A stretch of DNA of 64,000 nucleotides, taken from positions 1,302,001-1,366,000 of the forward strand of contig NZ_JXQC01000003.1 in the NCBI RefSeq assembly GCF_001305965.1. Reading direction: 5' to 3'. Positions within the stretch are counted from its first letter, which is position 1; each line of letters starts with the position of its first letter. Positions 1 through 10,502 of the stretch are shown one piece after another. Source of the DNA: Erythrobacter sp. SG61-1L. GTDB taxonomy: Bacteria; Pseudomonadota; Alphaproteobacteria; Sphingomonadales; Sphingomonadaceae. The translations under genes were made by a program, and so were the position numbers. The notes below the pieces were generated by a model, which was given only the letters and a program-made list of their open reading frames with translations, was not told where the DNA came from and made no database searches.

Positions 1-2410
1 GTCGCTGGAAATGCCCGCGCTGATCCAGTGGAGCGCCCCCTATATCCTGCTTTCGCTGATGCTGGGCACCGTGCCGCTTTTTCCCGCCTTCAGTCTTGCA
101 TTTCGGCGGCGAACCCGGGCCAGCGGCCTTGGGGCCGCGCTTATCATGTCCGCGTCGGTCGTGGGCCTGCACTTCAGCGGCATGGCGGCGATAAAGCTGA
201 TCCCGTGGTCTGTCGGAACGGACGACGCATTGTTCTCCCCTCACATAATGTCTGTCATGGTCAGCGGCGTGACCTTGGGCCTTCTGACTTTGGCCATGAT
301 CGCCTGGCTCGTCTCGCGCCGTACCAAAGCGGCAATCGAAGCGAGCGAGCGACGGTTCAGCATTCTGGCCAAGGGGATTTCGGACTGCGCGCTCTACATG
401 CTCGACCGGGATGGCCGCATCGCCAATTGGAACGCTGGCGCTCAGCGGCTGAAAGGCTATGCCGAACGCGAAGTGCTCGGCACTCATTTCGCCCGTTTCT
501 ACACGCCGGCAGCCCTATCGGATCACAGACCTCAAAAGGCGCTCGGCATTGCGCTCGAGCGCGGGAAATTCAGCGGCGAAGGCTGGCGCGTGCGCAAGGA
601 CGGTTCGCGCTTCTGGGCACATGTGACCATCGAACGCATCGATACCGAAACCGGGGCCCATGTCGGCTTTGCGAAGATCACCCGCGACATGACCCGGTTC
701 AAGGAAGATCAGGACAGGATCGAACAGACCCGCCACCAGTTGGATACCGCCCTGGAGCATATGCATCAGGGCCTGTGCCTGTTCGATGCGGAAGAGCGCA
801 TTGTGCTGCGCAATCGCCGCTTCGTGGAATTGTGGAACCTGCCCGAGGACGCCTGCCCGCCGGGAACGCCGCTGATGGAAGTGGCCAGGGTCACTCTGGC
901 CGCGAGGCTGGGCGGCGATGTCCCGGAGGAACGCCTGCTCAACATCCGCAAGCAATTGCAGCTCGCGCTTTCCGATCCCGATGCCCCGCCCGCCATTTCC
1001 GAATTCGGCGACGAATTCGTGGTCGCCATCGCCAGCCGCTCGCTGCCCGGCGGCGGCTGGGTCTCCACCTTCGAGGACATCACCGAAAGGCGACGATCGG
1101 AAGCCAAGATCGCCCATATGGCCCTGCATGACGGGCTAACCGGCCTGCCGAACCGAACCAGCTTCAACCGCTGGCTGGACGTGGAGATCGAACATGCCGG
1201 CGGCCGCGCACAGCAAGTGGCGGTGGTGGCAATCGACCTCGATCGGTTCAAGGAAATCAACGACGCGCAGGGCCACGCCGCGGGCGATGAGGTTCTGCAG
1301 AAGATCGCCGCCAGCCTTGCAGAGATGGCCGGGGATGGCGAAGCAGTGGCCCGGCTCGGCGGCGATGAATTCGCCGCGGCAAAGCTGCTGGAACATCCCG
1401 GCGATCTGGCTGATTTCGTGGCACGGGTAAATGCCTGCTTTGCAGCGCCTGCCGCCGCCCAGGACGGGTTCGCCCTGGGGGCCAGCCTGGGCATTGCTGT
1501 CTATCCGGGCGATGCCACCACCCGCGAAGTCCTGCTGAACAATGCGGACCTTGCCATGTACCGCGCCAAGAGCACGCTGGGCGAACACATTTGCTATTAC
1601 GAGCCGGGTATGGACGAGAAGGCGCGCGAACGCCGCCAGCTCGCCAACGATTTGCGGCAAGCCATTCCCCGCAATGAATTTCGCGTGCTCTATCAGCCCC
1701 AGCATTCGCTCAAGACCAAGGAAGTCAGCGGCTATGAAGCGCTGCTGCGCTGGGACCATCCGCGGCGCGGCACTGTCTCGCCGCTCGACTTCATCCCTAT
1801 CGCCGAAGAGAACGGCGAGATCATGCGACTGGGCGAATGGGTGTTGCGCTCGGCCTGTGCCGAGGCAGCAAGCTGGCCGCATCCATGGAAAGTCGCCGTG
1901 AACCTTTCGCCCGTGCAGTTGCACCAGCACGATCTGCCCGAAATGGTCACCCGCATCCTCGTCGAAACCGGCCTTTCGCCGCGCAGGCTGGAGCTGGAGA
2001 TCACCGAAACGGCGATCATCGCCGACAAGACCAAGGCCCTGCACAGCCTGCGCCGGATCAAGGCATTGGGCGTGAGCGTGGCCATGGACGATTTCGGAAC
2101 GGGCTATTCCTCGCTGGACACGCTGCATTCCTTCCCGTTCGACAAGATCAAGATCGACAAGTCCTTCCTTCTGCAGTCGCAAAGCAGTGGGCAGGCGCGC
2201 GCGATCATCCGCGCGGTCCTTGCCCTTGGGCGCAGTCTCGACATCCCGGTCCTGGCCGAAGGAGTGGAGACGGAGGAACACCTTGCCCTGCTGATCGGAG
2301 AAGGCTGCGCGGAAGGACAGGGCTTCCTGTTCGGCGCCCCGGAATTGCCCCCGCCAGCGGCTGCCGGCACGGCGATCAAACCGGATAACAAGCGTTCTAA
2401 CGGCAGCTGA
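1..2410 (+). CDS. MHYT-PAS-PAS-GGDEF-EAL cyclic-di-GMP enzyme, 5' partial
   Basis: The reading frame is open to the window edge, so the true start lies upstream. The visible N-terminus has two or three membrane segments and the motif GLHFSGM, which fits the last repeat of an MHYT sensory domain. Two PAS-like domains follow (about residues 113-230 and 240-360), then a GGDEF domain with intact RLGGDEF and an EAL domain with intact YEALLRW, ITET and DDFGTGYSS. By family knowledge such proteins make and/or degrade cyclic-di-GMP at the inner membrane. Both catalytic signatures look functional. No RxxD inhibitory site precedes GGDEF at the usual five-residue spacing. The sensed signal is unknown; MHYT domains have been proposed to bind copper with O2, CO or NO. 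Confidence 0.9.
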   Translation, partial: SLEMPALIQWSAPYILLSLMLGTVPLFPAFSLAFRRRTRASGLGAALIMSASVVGLHFSGMAAIKLIPWSVGTDDALFSPHIMSVMVSGVTLGLLTLAMIAWLVSRRTKAAIEASERRFSILAKGISDCALYMLDRDGRIANWNAGAQRLKGYAEREVLGTHFARFYTPAALSDHRPQKALGIALERGKFSGEGWRVRKDGSRFWAHVTIERIDTETGAHVGFAKITRDMTRFKEDQDRIEQTRHQLDTALEHMHQGLCLFDAEERIVLRNRRFVELWNLPEDACPPGTPLMEVARVTLAARLGGDVPEERLLNIRKQLQLALSDPDAPPAISEFGDEFVVAIASRSLPGGGWVSTFEDITERRRSEAKIAHMALHDGLTGLPNRTSFNRWLDVEIEHAGGRAQQVAVVAIDLDRFKEINDAQGHAAGDEVLQKIAASLAEMAGDGEAVARLGGDEFAAAKLLEHPGDLADFVARVNACFAAPAAAQDGFALGASLGIAVYPGDATTREVLLNNADLAMYRAKSTLGEHICYYEPGMDEKARERRQLANDLRQAIPRNEFRVLYQPQHSLKTKEVSGYEALLRWDHPRRGTVSPLDFIPIAEENGEIMRLGEWVLRSACAEAASWPHPWKVAVNLSPVQLHQHDLPEMVTRILVETGLSPRRLELEITETAIIADKTKALHSLRRIKALGVSVAMDDFGTGYSSLDTLHSFPFDKIKIDKSFLLQSQSSGQARAIIRAVLALGRSLDIPVLAEGVETEEHLALLIGEGCAEGQGFLFGAPELPPPAAAGTAIKPDNKRSNGS

Positions 2411-2643
2411 AGGCCTGCCGTTTCTGTGCATACGTGTGTCACGTTTTGCAGCAAGTGACTGACAGGAAAAATGAAATCCGCTGTTAGTTACAAAATGGGT
2501 CTTTCGCCCGGACGATATTCGGACTAGCAAGATTGTGCGACCCGAAGGGCTGCGGCAGCAATGGCGCAGACCTCAACTTCTAAAGGCGGCCTTCTGCAAG
2601 GGGGCCGCCTTTTTTTGGCTATGCGCCTCTTCCAGCCATGGAT
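2411..2643. other. Intergenic region, possible small RNA
   Basis: There is no supportable protein gene in these 233 bases. The last third carries a strong rho-independent terminator reading rightwards, about 170 bases beyond the stop of the preceding gene. That is farther than a simple gene terminator usually lies. The segment from about 2500 to the terminator could be the body of a small RNA, but I recognise no RNA family and no convincing promoter. Confidence 0.3.
2582..2616 (+). terminator. Rho-independent terminator
   Basis: A perfect 10-base stem (2582-2591 paired with 2603-2612, AAAGGCGGCC/GGCCGCCTTT) closes an 11-base loop and runs into an uninterrupted T tract to 2616. On the other strand the tail is only three T, so it may stop the SDR transcript weakly as well. 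Confidence 0.85.
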
Positions 2644-3396
2644 TCAGTGCGCCGTCTGGCCCCCGTCGATCACGAAGGTCGCCCCATTCACGAAGCTGGC
2701 CGCATCCGAACACAGATGCAGCACCGTACCCGCGATTTCTTCCGGCTGGGCACAGCGCCCCGAAACATTGTGCTGGAAGAAGGCCGAAGTGAATTCAGGG
2801 CTGTCCGCCCAGTGCTGCGTCATTGGCGTGACGACGAAGCCCGGCGCAATCGCGTTCACCCGGATATTGTGGCGGGCATATTCCACGGCGGCCCCCTTTG
2901 TCAGTCCGATCACCGCATGCTTCATTGCGCAATAGGCCGCCATGTTCGGGTCTGCGATCAGACCGCCCACCGAAGCGGTGTTCACGATGGCCCCGCCACC
3001 GACATTCAGGAAATGACGGACCTGCGCCTGCACGCAGTACCACACGCCCTTGAAATCGACGTCGATGGCGGCGTTCAGTTCCTCATCCGGTACTTCATGG
3101 ATCGGGCGCTGTGGCGGCAGGATACCGGCATTGTTGAATGCTGCGTCCATACTTCCGAAGCGCTTGAGGCACGCTGCCACCAGAGCTCGAACCTGAATCC
3201 CGTCCGCAACGTCGGTGCGAACGAAGTCGGCCTCCCCGCCAGCTTGCCGGATGATGGCCACCGTTTCCTCCGCCCGCTCGTCTACATCGCCGATCATCAC
3301 GCGGGCGCCTTCCGCGGCAAAGGCGGTTGCGCTGGCGCGGCCGATCCCGGTCGCTCCGCCAGTGACGAGCACGGTCTTTCCTTCGAAACGGGTCAT
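2644..3396 (-). CDS. SDR family oxidoreductase
   Basis: A 250-residue classical short-chain dehydrogenase. The nucleotide-binding motif TGGATGIGR lies near the N-terminus, NNAG-type sequence (FNNAGIL) in the middle, and the catalytic YCAMK (YxxxK) follows. I chose the ATG at 3396, not the longer frame, because an AGGAGG ribosome-binding site sits just upstream of it and the conserved fold starts there. It is the last gene of a leftward set with a cytochrome c and a VAO/PCMH-type flavoprotein, about 117 bases after the flavoprotein. From that context it may oxidise the alcohol or ketone product of the flavoprotein. The substrate cannot be read from sequence. Confidence 0.88.
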   Translation of the reverse strand: MTRFEGKTVLVTGGATGIGRASATAFAAEGARVMIGDVDERAEETVAIIRQAGGEADFVRTDVADGIQVRALVAACLKRFGSMDAAFNNAGILPPQRPIHEVPDEELNAAIDVDFKGVWYCVQAQVRHFLNVGGGAIVNTASVGGLIADPNMAAYCAMKHAVIGLTKGAAVEYARHNIRVNAIAPGFVVTPMTQHWADSPEFTSAFFQHNVSGRCAQPEEIAGTVLHLCSDAASFVNGATFVIDGGQTAH

Positions 3397-3513
3397 GCAA
3401 CCTCCTGAAATCCTCGATGGAGAGACGGCCGGAACGCACACCGGGAAAAGGGGGGTAGGTCTGCGCTCCGGCCGCCGGGCACGCCCCGGGCGTGGGGGTG
3501 CCTGTTCGTTACA

Positions 3514-5139
3514 TCATGCAATGCCCTGCTTGCCGGGGGCGATGATGTGATTGGGATCGAGCGCTTGCTTCAGCAGCGCATTCACCTGCCGATTGGCCTC
3601 GCCATACTGCCCGGCGATCAGGTCCATCGTCGAAACGGCGGAGCGATAGGCGCACCAGCCCTTCTCTCCGAAACGCTCGATCATTTCCTTCATGCAGGCA
3701 TCGGCCCGCAAGGCTTCCTCGTCGCTGCCCTTGTCGTACATCAGAAAGATGATGTGGTGCAGTTCACGCCCGCCAATGGCGTAGGCGGGCGCATAGTCGA
3801 ACCCATATTTGTTCATGATCTCGGTCGCCAGCGCAGTCTGGCCCAGCGTCTCACCGCCCTTGGCCGGAGCGACAGGTGCGAACGCAATCGCCCCGCCCAG
3901 CCCGCGCCACCGCACCAGGCCGATTTCCTCCAGCGTCATGCCGCCACGCATCAGCGTCTTGTGATGTTCGAACCACGGATTGCCGTTCATCTCCGCATCG
4001 GTCAGCACTTCCCCGCCCGAAGCCTCAAACGCGGCGCGCACGATCTTCTCGGTCGCAGCGATGATCTCGTCCGTGCCGTAAAGCGCGAAATAGGTGTTCC
4101 ACATACCAAGGCCGTTGCGCTTCGCCTCTGCCTGTAGAACATCAAGCGGGATCGGGCCGTCACCAGCGAAAATATCGGTGCGGCGCTTGAACATCGCGAG
4201 CTGGTAGAGCGCCCCCATCATCAACACCCCGTTGGGGATGAGGTTGTTCATGCGGAACGGCCGGATCGTATCGGTCGCCTTCGCCACATCGCCCACATCG
4301 GGATAGCGCACTACAAAGGGCTTGTAGACCGGCGGCCGCGGCATCAGCCACATGCCCAGCTTGGTTACCACCCCGAAGTTGGACTGCGTGAAAATCCCGT
4401 CCAGATAGGGACCATAACCCCATTTGAATGCCTGCCAGGTGTTGGAATCCTTCACCGATCCCATGCCCGTCTTCAGGATCGTGCCATCCGCCAGCACCAC
4501 TTCCATGCCGCATTGCATGAAGAAGTGATCGCCATAGGGCGTATAGCCGACCCCGCGTTCCAGCGTGTTGCCGACCATCGAAACGATCGGGCCGACCGTC
4601 GGCACGTCGATCCAGAACGGCAGATCGTGCGCTTCGATATAGTCGTGGATGTCCTGATAGGTGACGCCCGGCTCCACCAGAATGGTGCCCAGTTCCGCAT
4701 CGAAATCGAGGATACGGTTCATCCGCTTGAGATCGAGGATCATCTGCCCGGTGCTGGCAGGCGTGGCACAGCCATAGCCCATGTTCTTGCCGGTCGAGAC
4801 AGGCCACATCGGCAGGCGATATTTGTTCGCCACGCGCAGGATGGCCTGCACCTGCTCCACACTCGCCGGGGCCACTGCGCCCGAAGGAATATGCTGGCCG
4901 TGCACATCGGGGATGAAGCTCTTGCGATAGGAAATCGTGCTCTCCTCATCCGCAAACACCCATTCGTCGCCCACAATGGCGCGCAATTCCTTTACGGCTG
5001 CGGCAAAGGCGCCCTTGTCCATGTCGAGCGGCAGCATGCGCGGCCCGTCGAGCGGAGAGGCGACCGCGCTGGAGGCAGCCACCAGTACGGAACCGGCAGC
5101 GCCTGCGCGCAGCACGTCACGGCGGGAAATCGCGCTCAT
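3514..5139 (-). CDS. FAD-linked oxidase of the 4-cresol dehydrogenase/vanillyl-alcohol oxidase family
   Basis: A 541-residue flavoprotein. The N-terminus has a twin-arginine export signal (SRRDVLRAG plus a hydrophobic stretch ending ASSAVASP), so a periplasmic location is predicted. The FAD-binding PCMH-type domain covers about residues 75-260 and includes PVSTGKNMGYG and EPGVTYQDIHDY. The C-terminal half matches the cap domain, with WFEHHKTLMRGG and a WRGLGGAIAFAPV stretch. Relatives oxidise p-substituted phenols (4-cresol, eugenol, vanillyl alcohol). The gene overlaps the upstream cytochrome c by four bases, the arrangement expected for a flavocytochrome that passes electrons to cytochrome. 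I did not see an obvious covalent-FAD Tyr/His in the WRGLGG segment, so flavin linkage is open. Confidence 0.85.
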   Translation of the reverse strand: MSAISRRDVLRAGAAGSVLVAASSAVASPLDGPRMLPLDMDKGAFAAAVKELRAIVGDEWVFADEESTISYRKSFIPDVHGQHIPSGAVAPASVEQVQAILRVANKYRLPMWPVSTGKNMGYGCATPASTGQMILDLKRMNRILDFDAELGTILVEPGVTYQDIHDYIEAHDLPFWIDVPTVGPIVSMVGNTLERGVGYTPYGDHFFMQCGMEVVLADGTILKTGMGSVKDSNTWQAFKWGYGPYLDGIFTQSNFGVVTKLGMWLMPRPPVYKPFVVRYPDVGDVAKATDTIRPFRMNNLIPNGVLMMGALYQLAMFKRRTDIFAGDGPIPLDVLQAEAKRNGLGMWNTYFALYGTDEIIAATEKIVRAAFEASGGEVLTDAEMNGNPWFEHHKTLMRGGMTLEEIGLVRWRGLGGAIAFAPVAPAKGGETLGQTALATEIMNKYGFDYAPAYAIGGRELHHIIFLMYDKGSDEEALRADACMKEMIERFGEKGWCAYRSAVSTMDLIAGQYGEANRQVNALLKQALDPNHIIAPGKQGIA

Positions 5140-5504
5140 TGCCCATGCTCCTTCGGGTCTGCCTTGGATGTGCTGATCCAGCGGGCCAGCGCCGCCAGTT
5201 CAACATGCGTGATCTCGGTGGGCTTGAAGGCGGGCATGGCGCCATTGCCGCTGCGCACCATCGCCTCGATCGCCTCAGGAGGAAGCGCCCGGCCACGAAT
5301 GATCGGGCCGATATTGTGCCCATGGCAATAGCCGCAAGTGGTGCGATAAATCCGCTCCGGCTCGCGCGGGGCAGGCGCGTTCGCACCGCCATCCCCGACC
5401 GTCGCGGAATAGGCGGGCATCGCCAGAGCGACGATCCCCGCAAGGCCCGCTGCGGCCATCACGGCACGCAGAGGCACTGCCCGGTTCCTACCGAGTGAAA
5501 ACAT
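5136..5504 (-). CDS. Small periplasmic c-type cytochrome, probable partner of the flavoprotein
   Basis: A 122-residue protein with an N-terminal signal sequence (hydrophobic residues about 14-32, ending PAYSA) and one haem attachment motif CGYCH at about residue 57. A Met in GAMPAF is a likely sixth haem ligand. Length and single haem fit the cytochrome subunit of 4-cresol dehydrogenase-type enzymes (PchC-like). Its stop overlaps the flavoprotein start (ATGA), which indicates coupled translation. A GGAGAGG ribosome-binding site precedes the ATG. Confidence 0.87.
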   Translation of the reverse strand: MFSLGRNRAVPLRAVMAAAGLAGIVALAMPAYSATVGDGGANAPAPREPERIYRTTCGYCHGHNIGPIIRGRALPPEAIEAMVRSGNGAMPAFKPTEITHVELAALARWISTSKADPKEHGQ

Positions 5505-5553
5505 GCATCCTCTCCCGTCAGCGGGCGTCGTTGCGCGCCACCGTACCGGCAGA

Positions 5554-5582
5554 GAGCTATTTCAAATTTTACATTCCGTCAA
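5554..5582 (-). promoter_or_regulatory. Candidate promoter for the cytochrome-flavoprotein-SDR set
   Basis: Reading leftwards, TTGACG (5577-5582) is followed after 17 bases by TAGCTC (5554-5559), in the 85-base gap between the TetR gene and the cytochrome gene. The -35 is good and the -10 weak, as expected of a regulated promoter. An AT-rich stretch between them could hold the repressor site. Confidence 0.35.
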
Positions 5583-5589
5583 CTTCGTA

Positions 5590-6246
5590 TCAATCCAGCG
5601 AGCAACGCGGCGATCCGAGCGTTGGAAGCGGGCGGTTGGCGATCTCTTTCGCCGTGTCGAACGGCACGCCCATGGCCAGCAATATATGGCCCGCCACCAG
5701 TTCGGGCTGGTCCTGTTCCCCCTCCCCGCGCAGCATGGTCGAGATGGCCGACAAGGTCGTGCCCAGCACCAGATCGCGCCCCAGCACACTGCTGCGCAGG
5801 TGCAGCAAGCCGGCCTGCATCGCCTCGGCCACGGTCAGTTCCGCCTGCCGGTGAGTCTCCGCCCCGAAGACGATGCCGTTGGCGCTGATATTCACCATCG
5901 ACCACGCCCAGCGCCGGTCCAACCGTGCGCGGTGGAGATACAGGCGAATTGCCGTGCTCGCCCGCTCACGCGGATCTGACAGCGAACGGGTGATGGTGTT
6001 CACCCCCTCCAGGAAATCGTGAGTCACTTCATAGCTTACTGCCTCGCGCAGTTCCGCCATGCCGCCGAAGTGATTGTAGAAGGTGGCGCGCGTCACCCCG
6101 GCCTTGGCCGCTATGTCTTCGATCCGGGTAAACAGGCCTTCCTCGCTGCCGAACAGATCGAACGCCGCCGCCACGATATTCGCCCGCGTCCGCGCCCGCC
6201 GCTGCCGCCCGACTTCCAGCCTTCGTTCCTGCGCCACATCTTCCAT
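5590..6246 (-). CDS. TetR family transcriptional regulator
   Basis: A 218-residue protein. An N-terminal helix-turn-helix (about residues 18-65) includes TRANIVAAAFDLF, TRIEDIAAKAGVTRATFYNHF and a following helix, the standard TetR DNA-binding arrangement. The C-terminal ligand domain is unassigned. It lies immediately upstream of, and on the same strand as, the cytochrome/flavoprotein/SDR genes, so it probably controls them in response to an aromatic substrate. That link is inference from position. It starts 58 bases after the stop of lepA. Confidence 0.88.
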   Translation of the reverse strand: MEDVAQERRLEVGRQRRARTRANIVAAAFDLFGSEEGLFTRIEDIAAKAGVTRATFYNHFGGMAELREAVSYEVTHDFLEGVNTITRSLSDPRERASTAIRLYLHRARLDRRWAWSMVNISANGIVFGAETHRQAELTVAEAMQAGLLHLRSSVLGRDLVLGTTLSAISTMLRGEGEQDQPELVAGHILLAMGVPFDTAKEIANRPLPTLGSPRCSLD

Positions 6247-6304
6247 GGCGCCTGCCTAGCCGCAAACACGCAGGCCGCCAACCTGCCCTGCGGCGGAAGA
6301 GGAA

Positions 6305-8122
<1,818 letters not shown>

Positions 8123-8170
8123 TCCGCGCCCTTAGCCGGACTGAAACCCGCTGTCAGCAGGCGGAATGCG

Positions 8171-10372
8171 TCAATATTCCAGCTTGGCCTTGAGGTTCTT
8201 CGTCCCGAAGCGTGGGACGGAGAGCAACATCGGGTTTTCCGCCTTTTCGGCCAGCGGGAAATGACCCGGCGGCAATTGCGCAAGCGGCAGACCGCCCGCG
8301 GCAAGCAGATAGGGCGAAACGCGGTTGCGGGTACACAGCCCCCCTGCCCCGTCCTCCACCAGCGGGTTCTCGAAAGTGAGGCCCTGCTGATCCTGATGGC
8401 TGCGCACCACCTGCGCCACGGCAAGCTGACCCTCGCCGAAATCGACCACGAATTCCGTCCCCACCGGAACATCCAGCAGGCCCTCGATCATCGCCCCTGT
8501 CCGTGAAAGGTCGCGCAGGACGACGTCGTAATAATGATCCTCGTGGATCACATGAATGCGGCGATAAAGCTTGCGACGTTCGGACCGCTGCTTTTCCGGG
8601 CCGGTAGGCATCATCTCGCGATCATGCCCAGCCAGCAGTTCCTCGGCTTCCTCGGGTGCAAGGGGCTGCGCATAGACGAAGCCCTGCACGTTCTTCACGC
8701 CCTGTTCGGACACGAGGCGGAATTCCTCCATCGCCTCCACGCCTTCAGCCACCGTCTCGATATTGAGGGCGTCAGCCAGCGCCACGATAGCACCGATCAG
8801 GTCGCCATTGCGGCTGCCTTCCTCGAAGGCACCGCGCAGGAAGCTCGGGTCGATCTTGATCGTCTCGAACGGTGCGCGCTTGAGATAGCCGAGCGAGGAA
8901 ACGCCCGTGCCGAAATCGTCCAGTGCGAGGCGTACGCCCAGCCGCCGCAATGCCTTCAACTCACGCTCACTCACGTCGCCATCGCCGAAGTGAACGCTTT
9001 CCTTCAGCTCGCATTCCAGCCGGTCGGCAGGAAGGCCGGCAGAGGCCAGCGCATTCGCCACCACGCGCGAAATGCCCTGAGTGATGATCTGCTGTTCAGA
9101 GACGTTGACGCAGACACGCACATCGTCCGGCCATTTGGCCGCATCCTCGCAGGCCTTGCGCAACACCCATTCACCGATGACAGAGATCAGGTTGCTCTCT
9201 TCGGCAAGCGGGATGAAGATTTCAGGCGAGATCTTGCCGCGTTCGGGATGATACCAGCGCAGCAGCGCCTCCATCGCGATGATGCGGTTGCTCTTCACAT
9301 TGACGATCGGCTGGTATTCCAGCGTGAGCTGGCCCTTTTCCAGCGCGCCGCGCAGGTCTCGCTCCAGTTCGCGTCGCAACTGGGATTCGTTCTGCAAATC
9401 ACTGGAATAGAAACGGAATTGGCCCCGCCCGCCATTCTTTGCCGCATAGAGGGCGATGTCGGCGCTGTGGACCACTTCTTCGCGCGTGATCCCGTCATAG
9501 GGTGCGATCGCGATGCCGATCGAAGCGCCGATGGTGCAGCGCCCTTCCGAAAGGGAATAGGGCTGGGTCAGCATGGTGATGGCGTTCATCGCCAACTCGC
9601 CCAGCCTTCCGCGATCGTCCATATCGGGGATCAGCACCTGGAACTCGTCGCCACCCAGACGGCCGATCTCGCAGGTCGTATCGAATACGCGCTGGAGACG
9701 CTGGGCGACCTGCTTGAGCAGTTCGTCGCCAGCCTTGTGGCCCAGTGTGTCGTTCACCTGCTTGAAGCGGTCCAGATCGAACATCATGATGGCGCAATTG
9801 CGCTTCGCGGCGCGGAAGGCCGTCAGCATCGCATCGATCTTGCGCTGCATGCGCGGTCGGTTGGAAAGGCCAGTAAGTGAATCGAACTGCGCCAGACGCT
9901 CGGTTTCGTTTTCCGCCCGGCGGCTCTCGGTAATGTCGCCGCCATGGCCGCGATAGCCACGGAAATTGCTCTCGGCATCGAATTGCGGCTTGCCACTGAG
10001 CTGCCAGTAATAATCCTTGCCGTCGATGTCCGCCCGCACGGTCAGCCCGTTGAAGGTCTTGCGGCCGCCAAACAGCAGAGAAACGCTGCGCGGCGTGGAG
10101 CCGTCACCAGTCTGCTCGGCAGTAAACAGCGTATGGAAATGCGTTACAGCAAGGATTTCCGGTGCCTTGCCGAACAGCTCAGCCATCGGCTCGGACAAAT
10201 AAGTGATATAACCCTGCTCGTCGGTTTCCCAGAACCAGCCGATGCCGGACTTTTCATATTCCGACATCAGGGCAAGGCGTCGCTCTGTCTCGCCCAAGGG
10301 TATGGGCGGAGGCGCAGTTTCGACGGCAACGCTCCTGCCGCCCCGCAAGCCTTTCAGAATGCCCCTGCTCAA
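8171..10372 (-). CDS. PAS-GGDEF-EAL-PilZ cyclic-di-GMP enzyme
   Basis: A 733-residue soluble protein. A PAS domain occupies about residues 30-150 (SGIGWFWETDEQGYITYLSE), a GGDEF domain about 165-325 with intact RLGGDEF, and an EAL domain about 335-580 with MEALLRW, LKES and DDFGTGVSS. A C-terminal PilZ domain at about 605-690 shows RRKLYRR and DLSRTGAMIEG. The predicted activity is synthesis and/or hydrolysis of cyclic-di-GMP, with the PilZ domain able to bind the product. There is no RxxD site before GGDEF, so feedback may run through PilZ. Translation probably starts at TTG, preceded by CAGGAA. It is a paralogue of the next gene upstream on the same strand. Confidence 0.93.
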   Translation of the reverse strand: MSRGILKGLRGGRSVAVETAPPPIPLGETERRLALMSEYEKSGIGWFWETDEQGYITYLSEPMAELFGKAPEILAVTHFHTLFTAEQTGDGSTPRSVSLLFGGRKTFNGLTVRADIDGKDYYWQLSGKPQFDAESNFRGYRGHGGDITESRRAENETERLAQFDSLTGLSNRPRMQRKIDAMLTAFRAAKRNCAIMMFDLDRFKQVNDTLGHKAGDELLKQVAQRLQRVFDTTCEIGRLGGDEFQVLIPDMDDRGRLGELAMNAITMLTQPYSLSEGRCTIGASIGIAIAPYDGITREEVVHSADIALYAAKNGGRGQFRFYSSDLQNESQLRRELERDLRGALEKGQLTLEYQPIVNVKSNRIIAMEALLRWYHPERGKISPEIFIPLAEESNLISVIGEWVLRKACEDAAKWPDDVRVCVNVSEQQIITQGISRVVANALASAGLPADRLECELKESVHFGDGDVSERELKALRRLGVRLALDDFGTGVSSLGYLKRAPFETIKIDPSFLRGAFEEGSRNGDLIGAIVALADALNIETVAEGVEAMEEFRLVSEQGVKNVQGFVYAQPLAPEEAEELLAGHDREMMPTGPEKQRSERRKLYRRIHVIHEDHYYDVVLRDLSRTGAMIEGLLDVPVGTEFVVDFGEGQLAVAQVVRSHQDQQGLTFENPLVEDGAGGLCTRNRVSPYLLAAGGLPLAQLPPGHFPLAEKAENPMLLSVPRFGTKNLKAKLEY

Positions 10373-10502
10373 TCGCGTATTCCTGCCGTCATATCAGGCA
10401 AAGCCAAGACTGCCTGCCACGCATCATTCTAAACACACAGGGTTTATAAATTGCTAAGGGCACTGCATCTGTCTGCACCGATGCGGAACTTCGACGGGCA
10501 AA

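Noticed and set aside
2500-2616. Known structured RNA such as 4.5S, 6S or tmRNA
   Set aside because: The conserved sequence of those RNAs (for example the SRP GGTC/GGAAGCAG core or a tRNA-like end) is absent; only an unnamed small RNA remains possible.
3476-3500. Hairpin CACGCC-CCG-GGCGTG after the flavoprotein gene as a terminator
   Set aside because: It has a three-base loop and no T tract on either strand, so it is not convincing as a terminator before the SDR gene.
8534-9880. 448-codon open frame on the plus strand
   Set aside because: It mirrors the PAS-GGDEF-EAL-PilZ gene on the other strand and has no family motif or ribosome-binding site.
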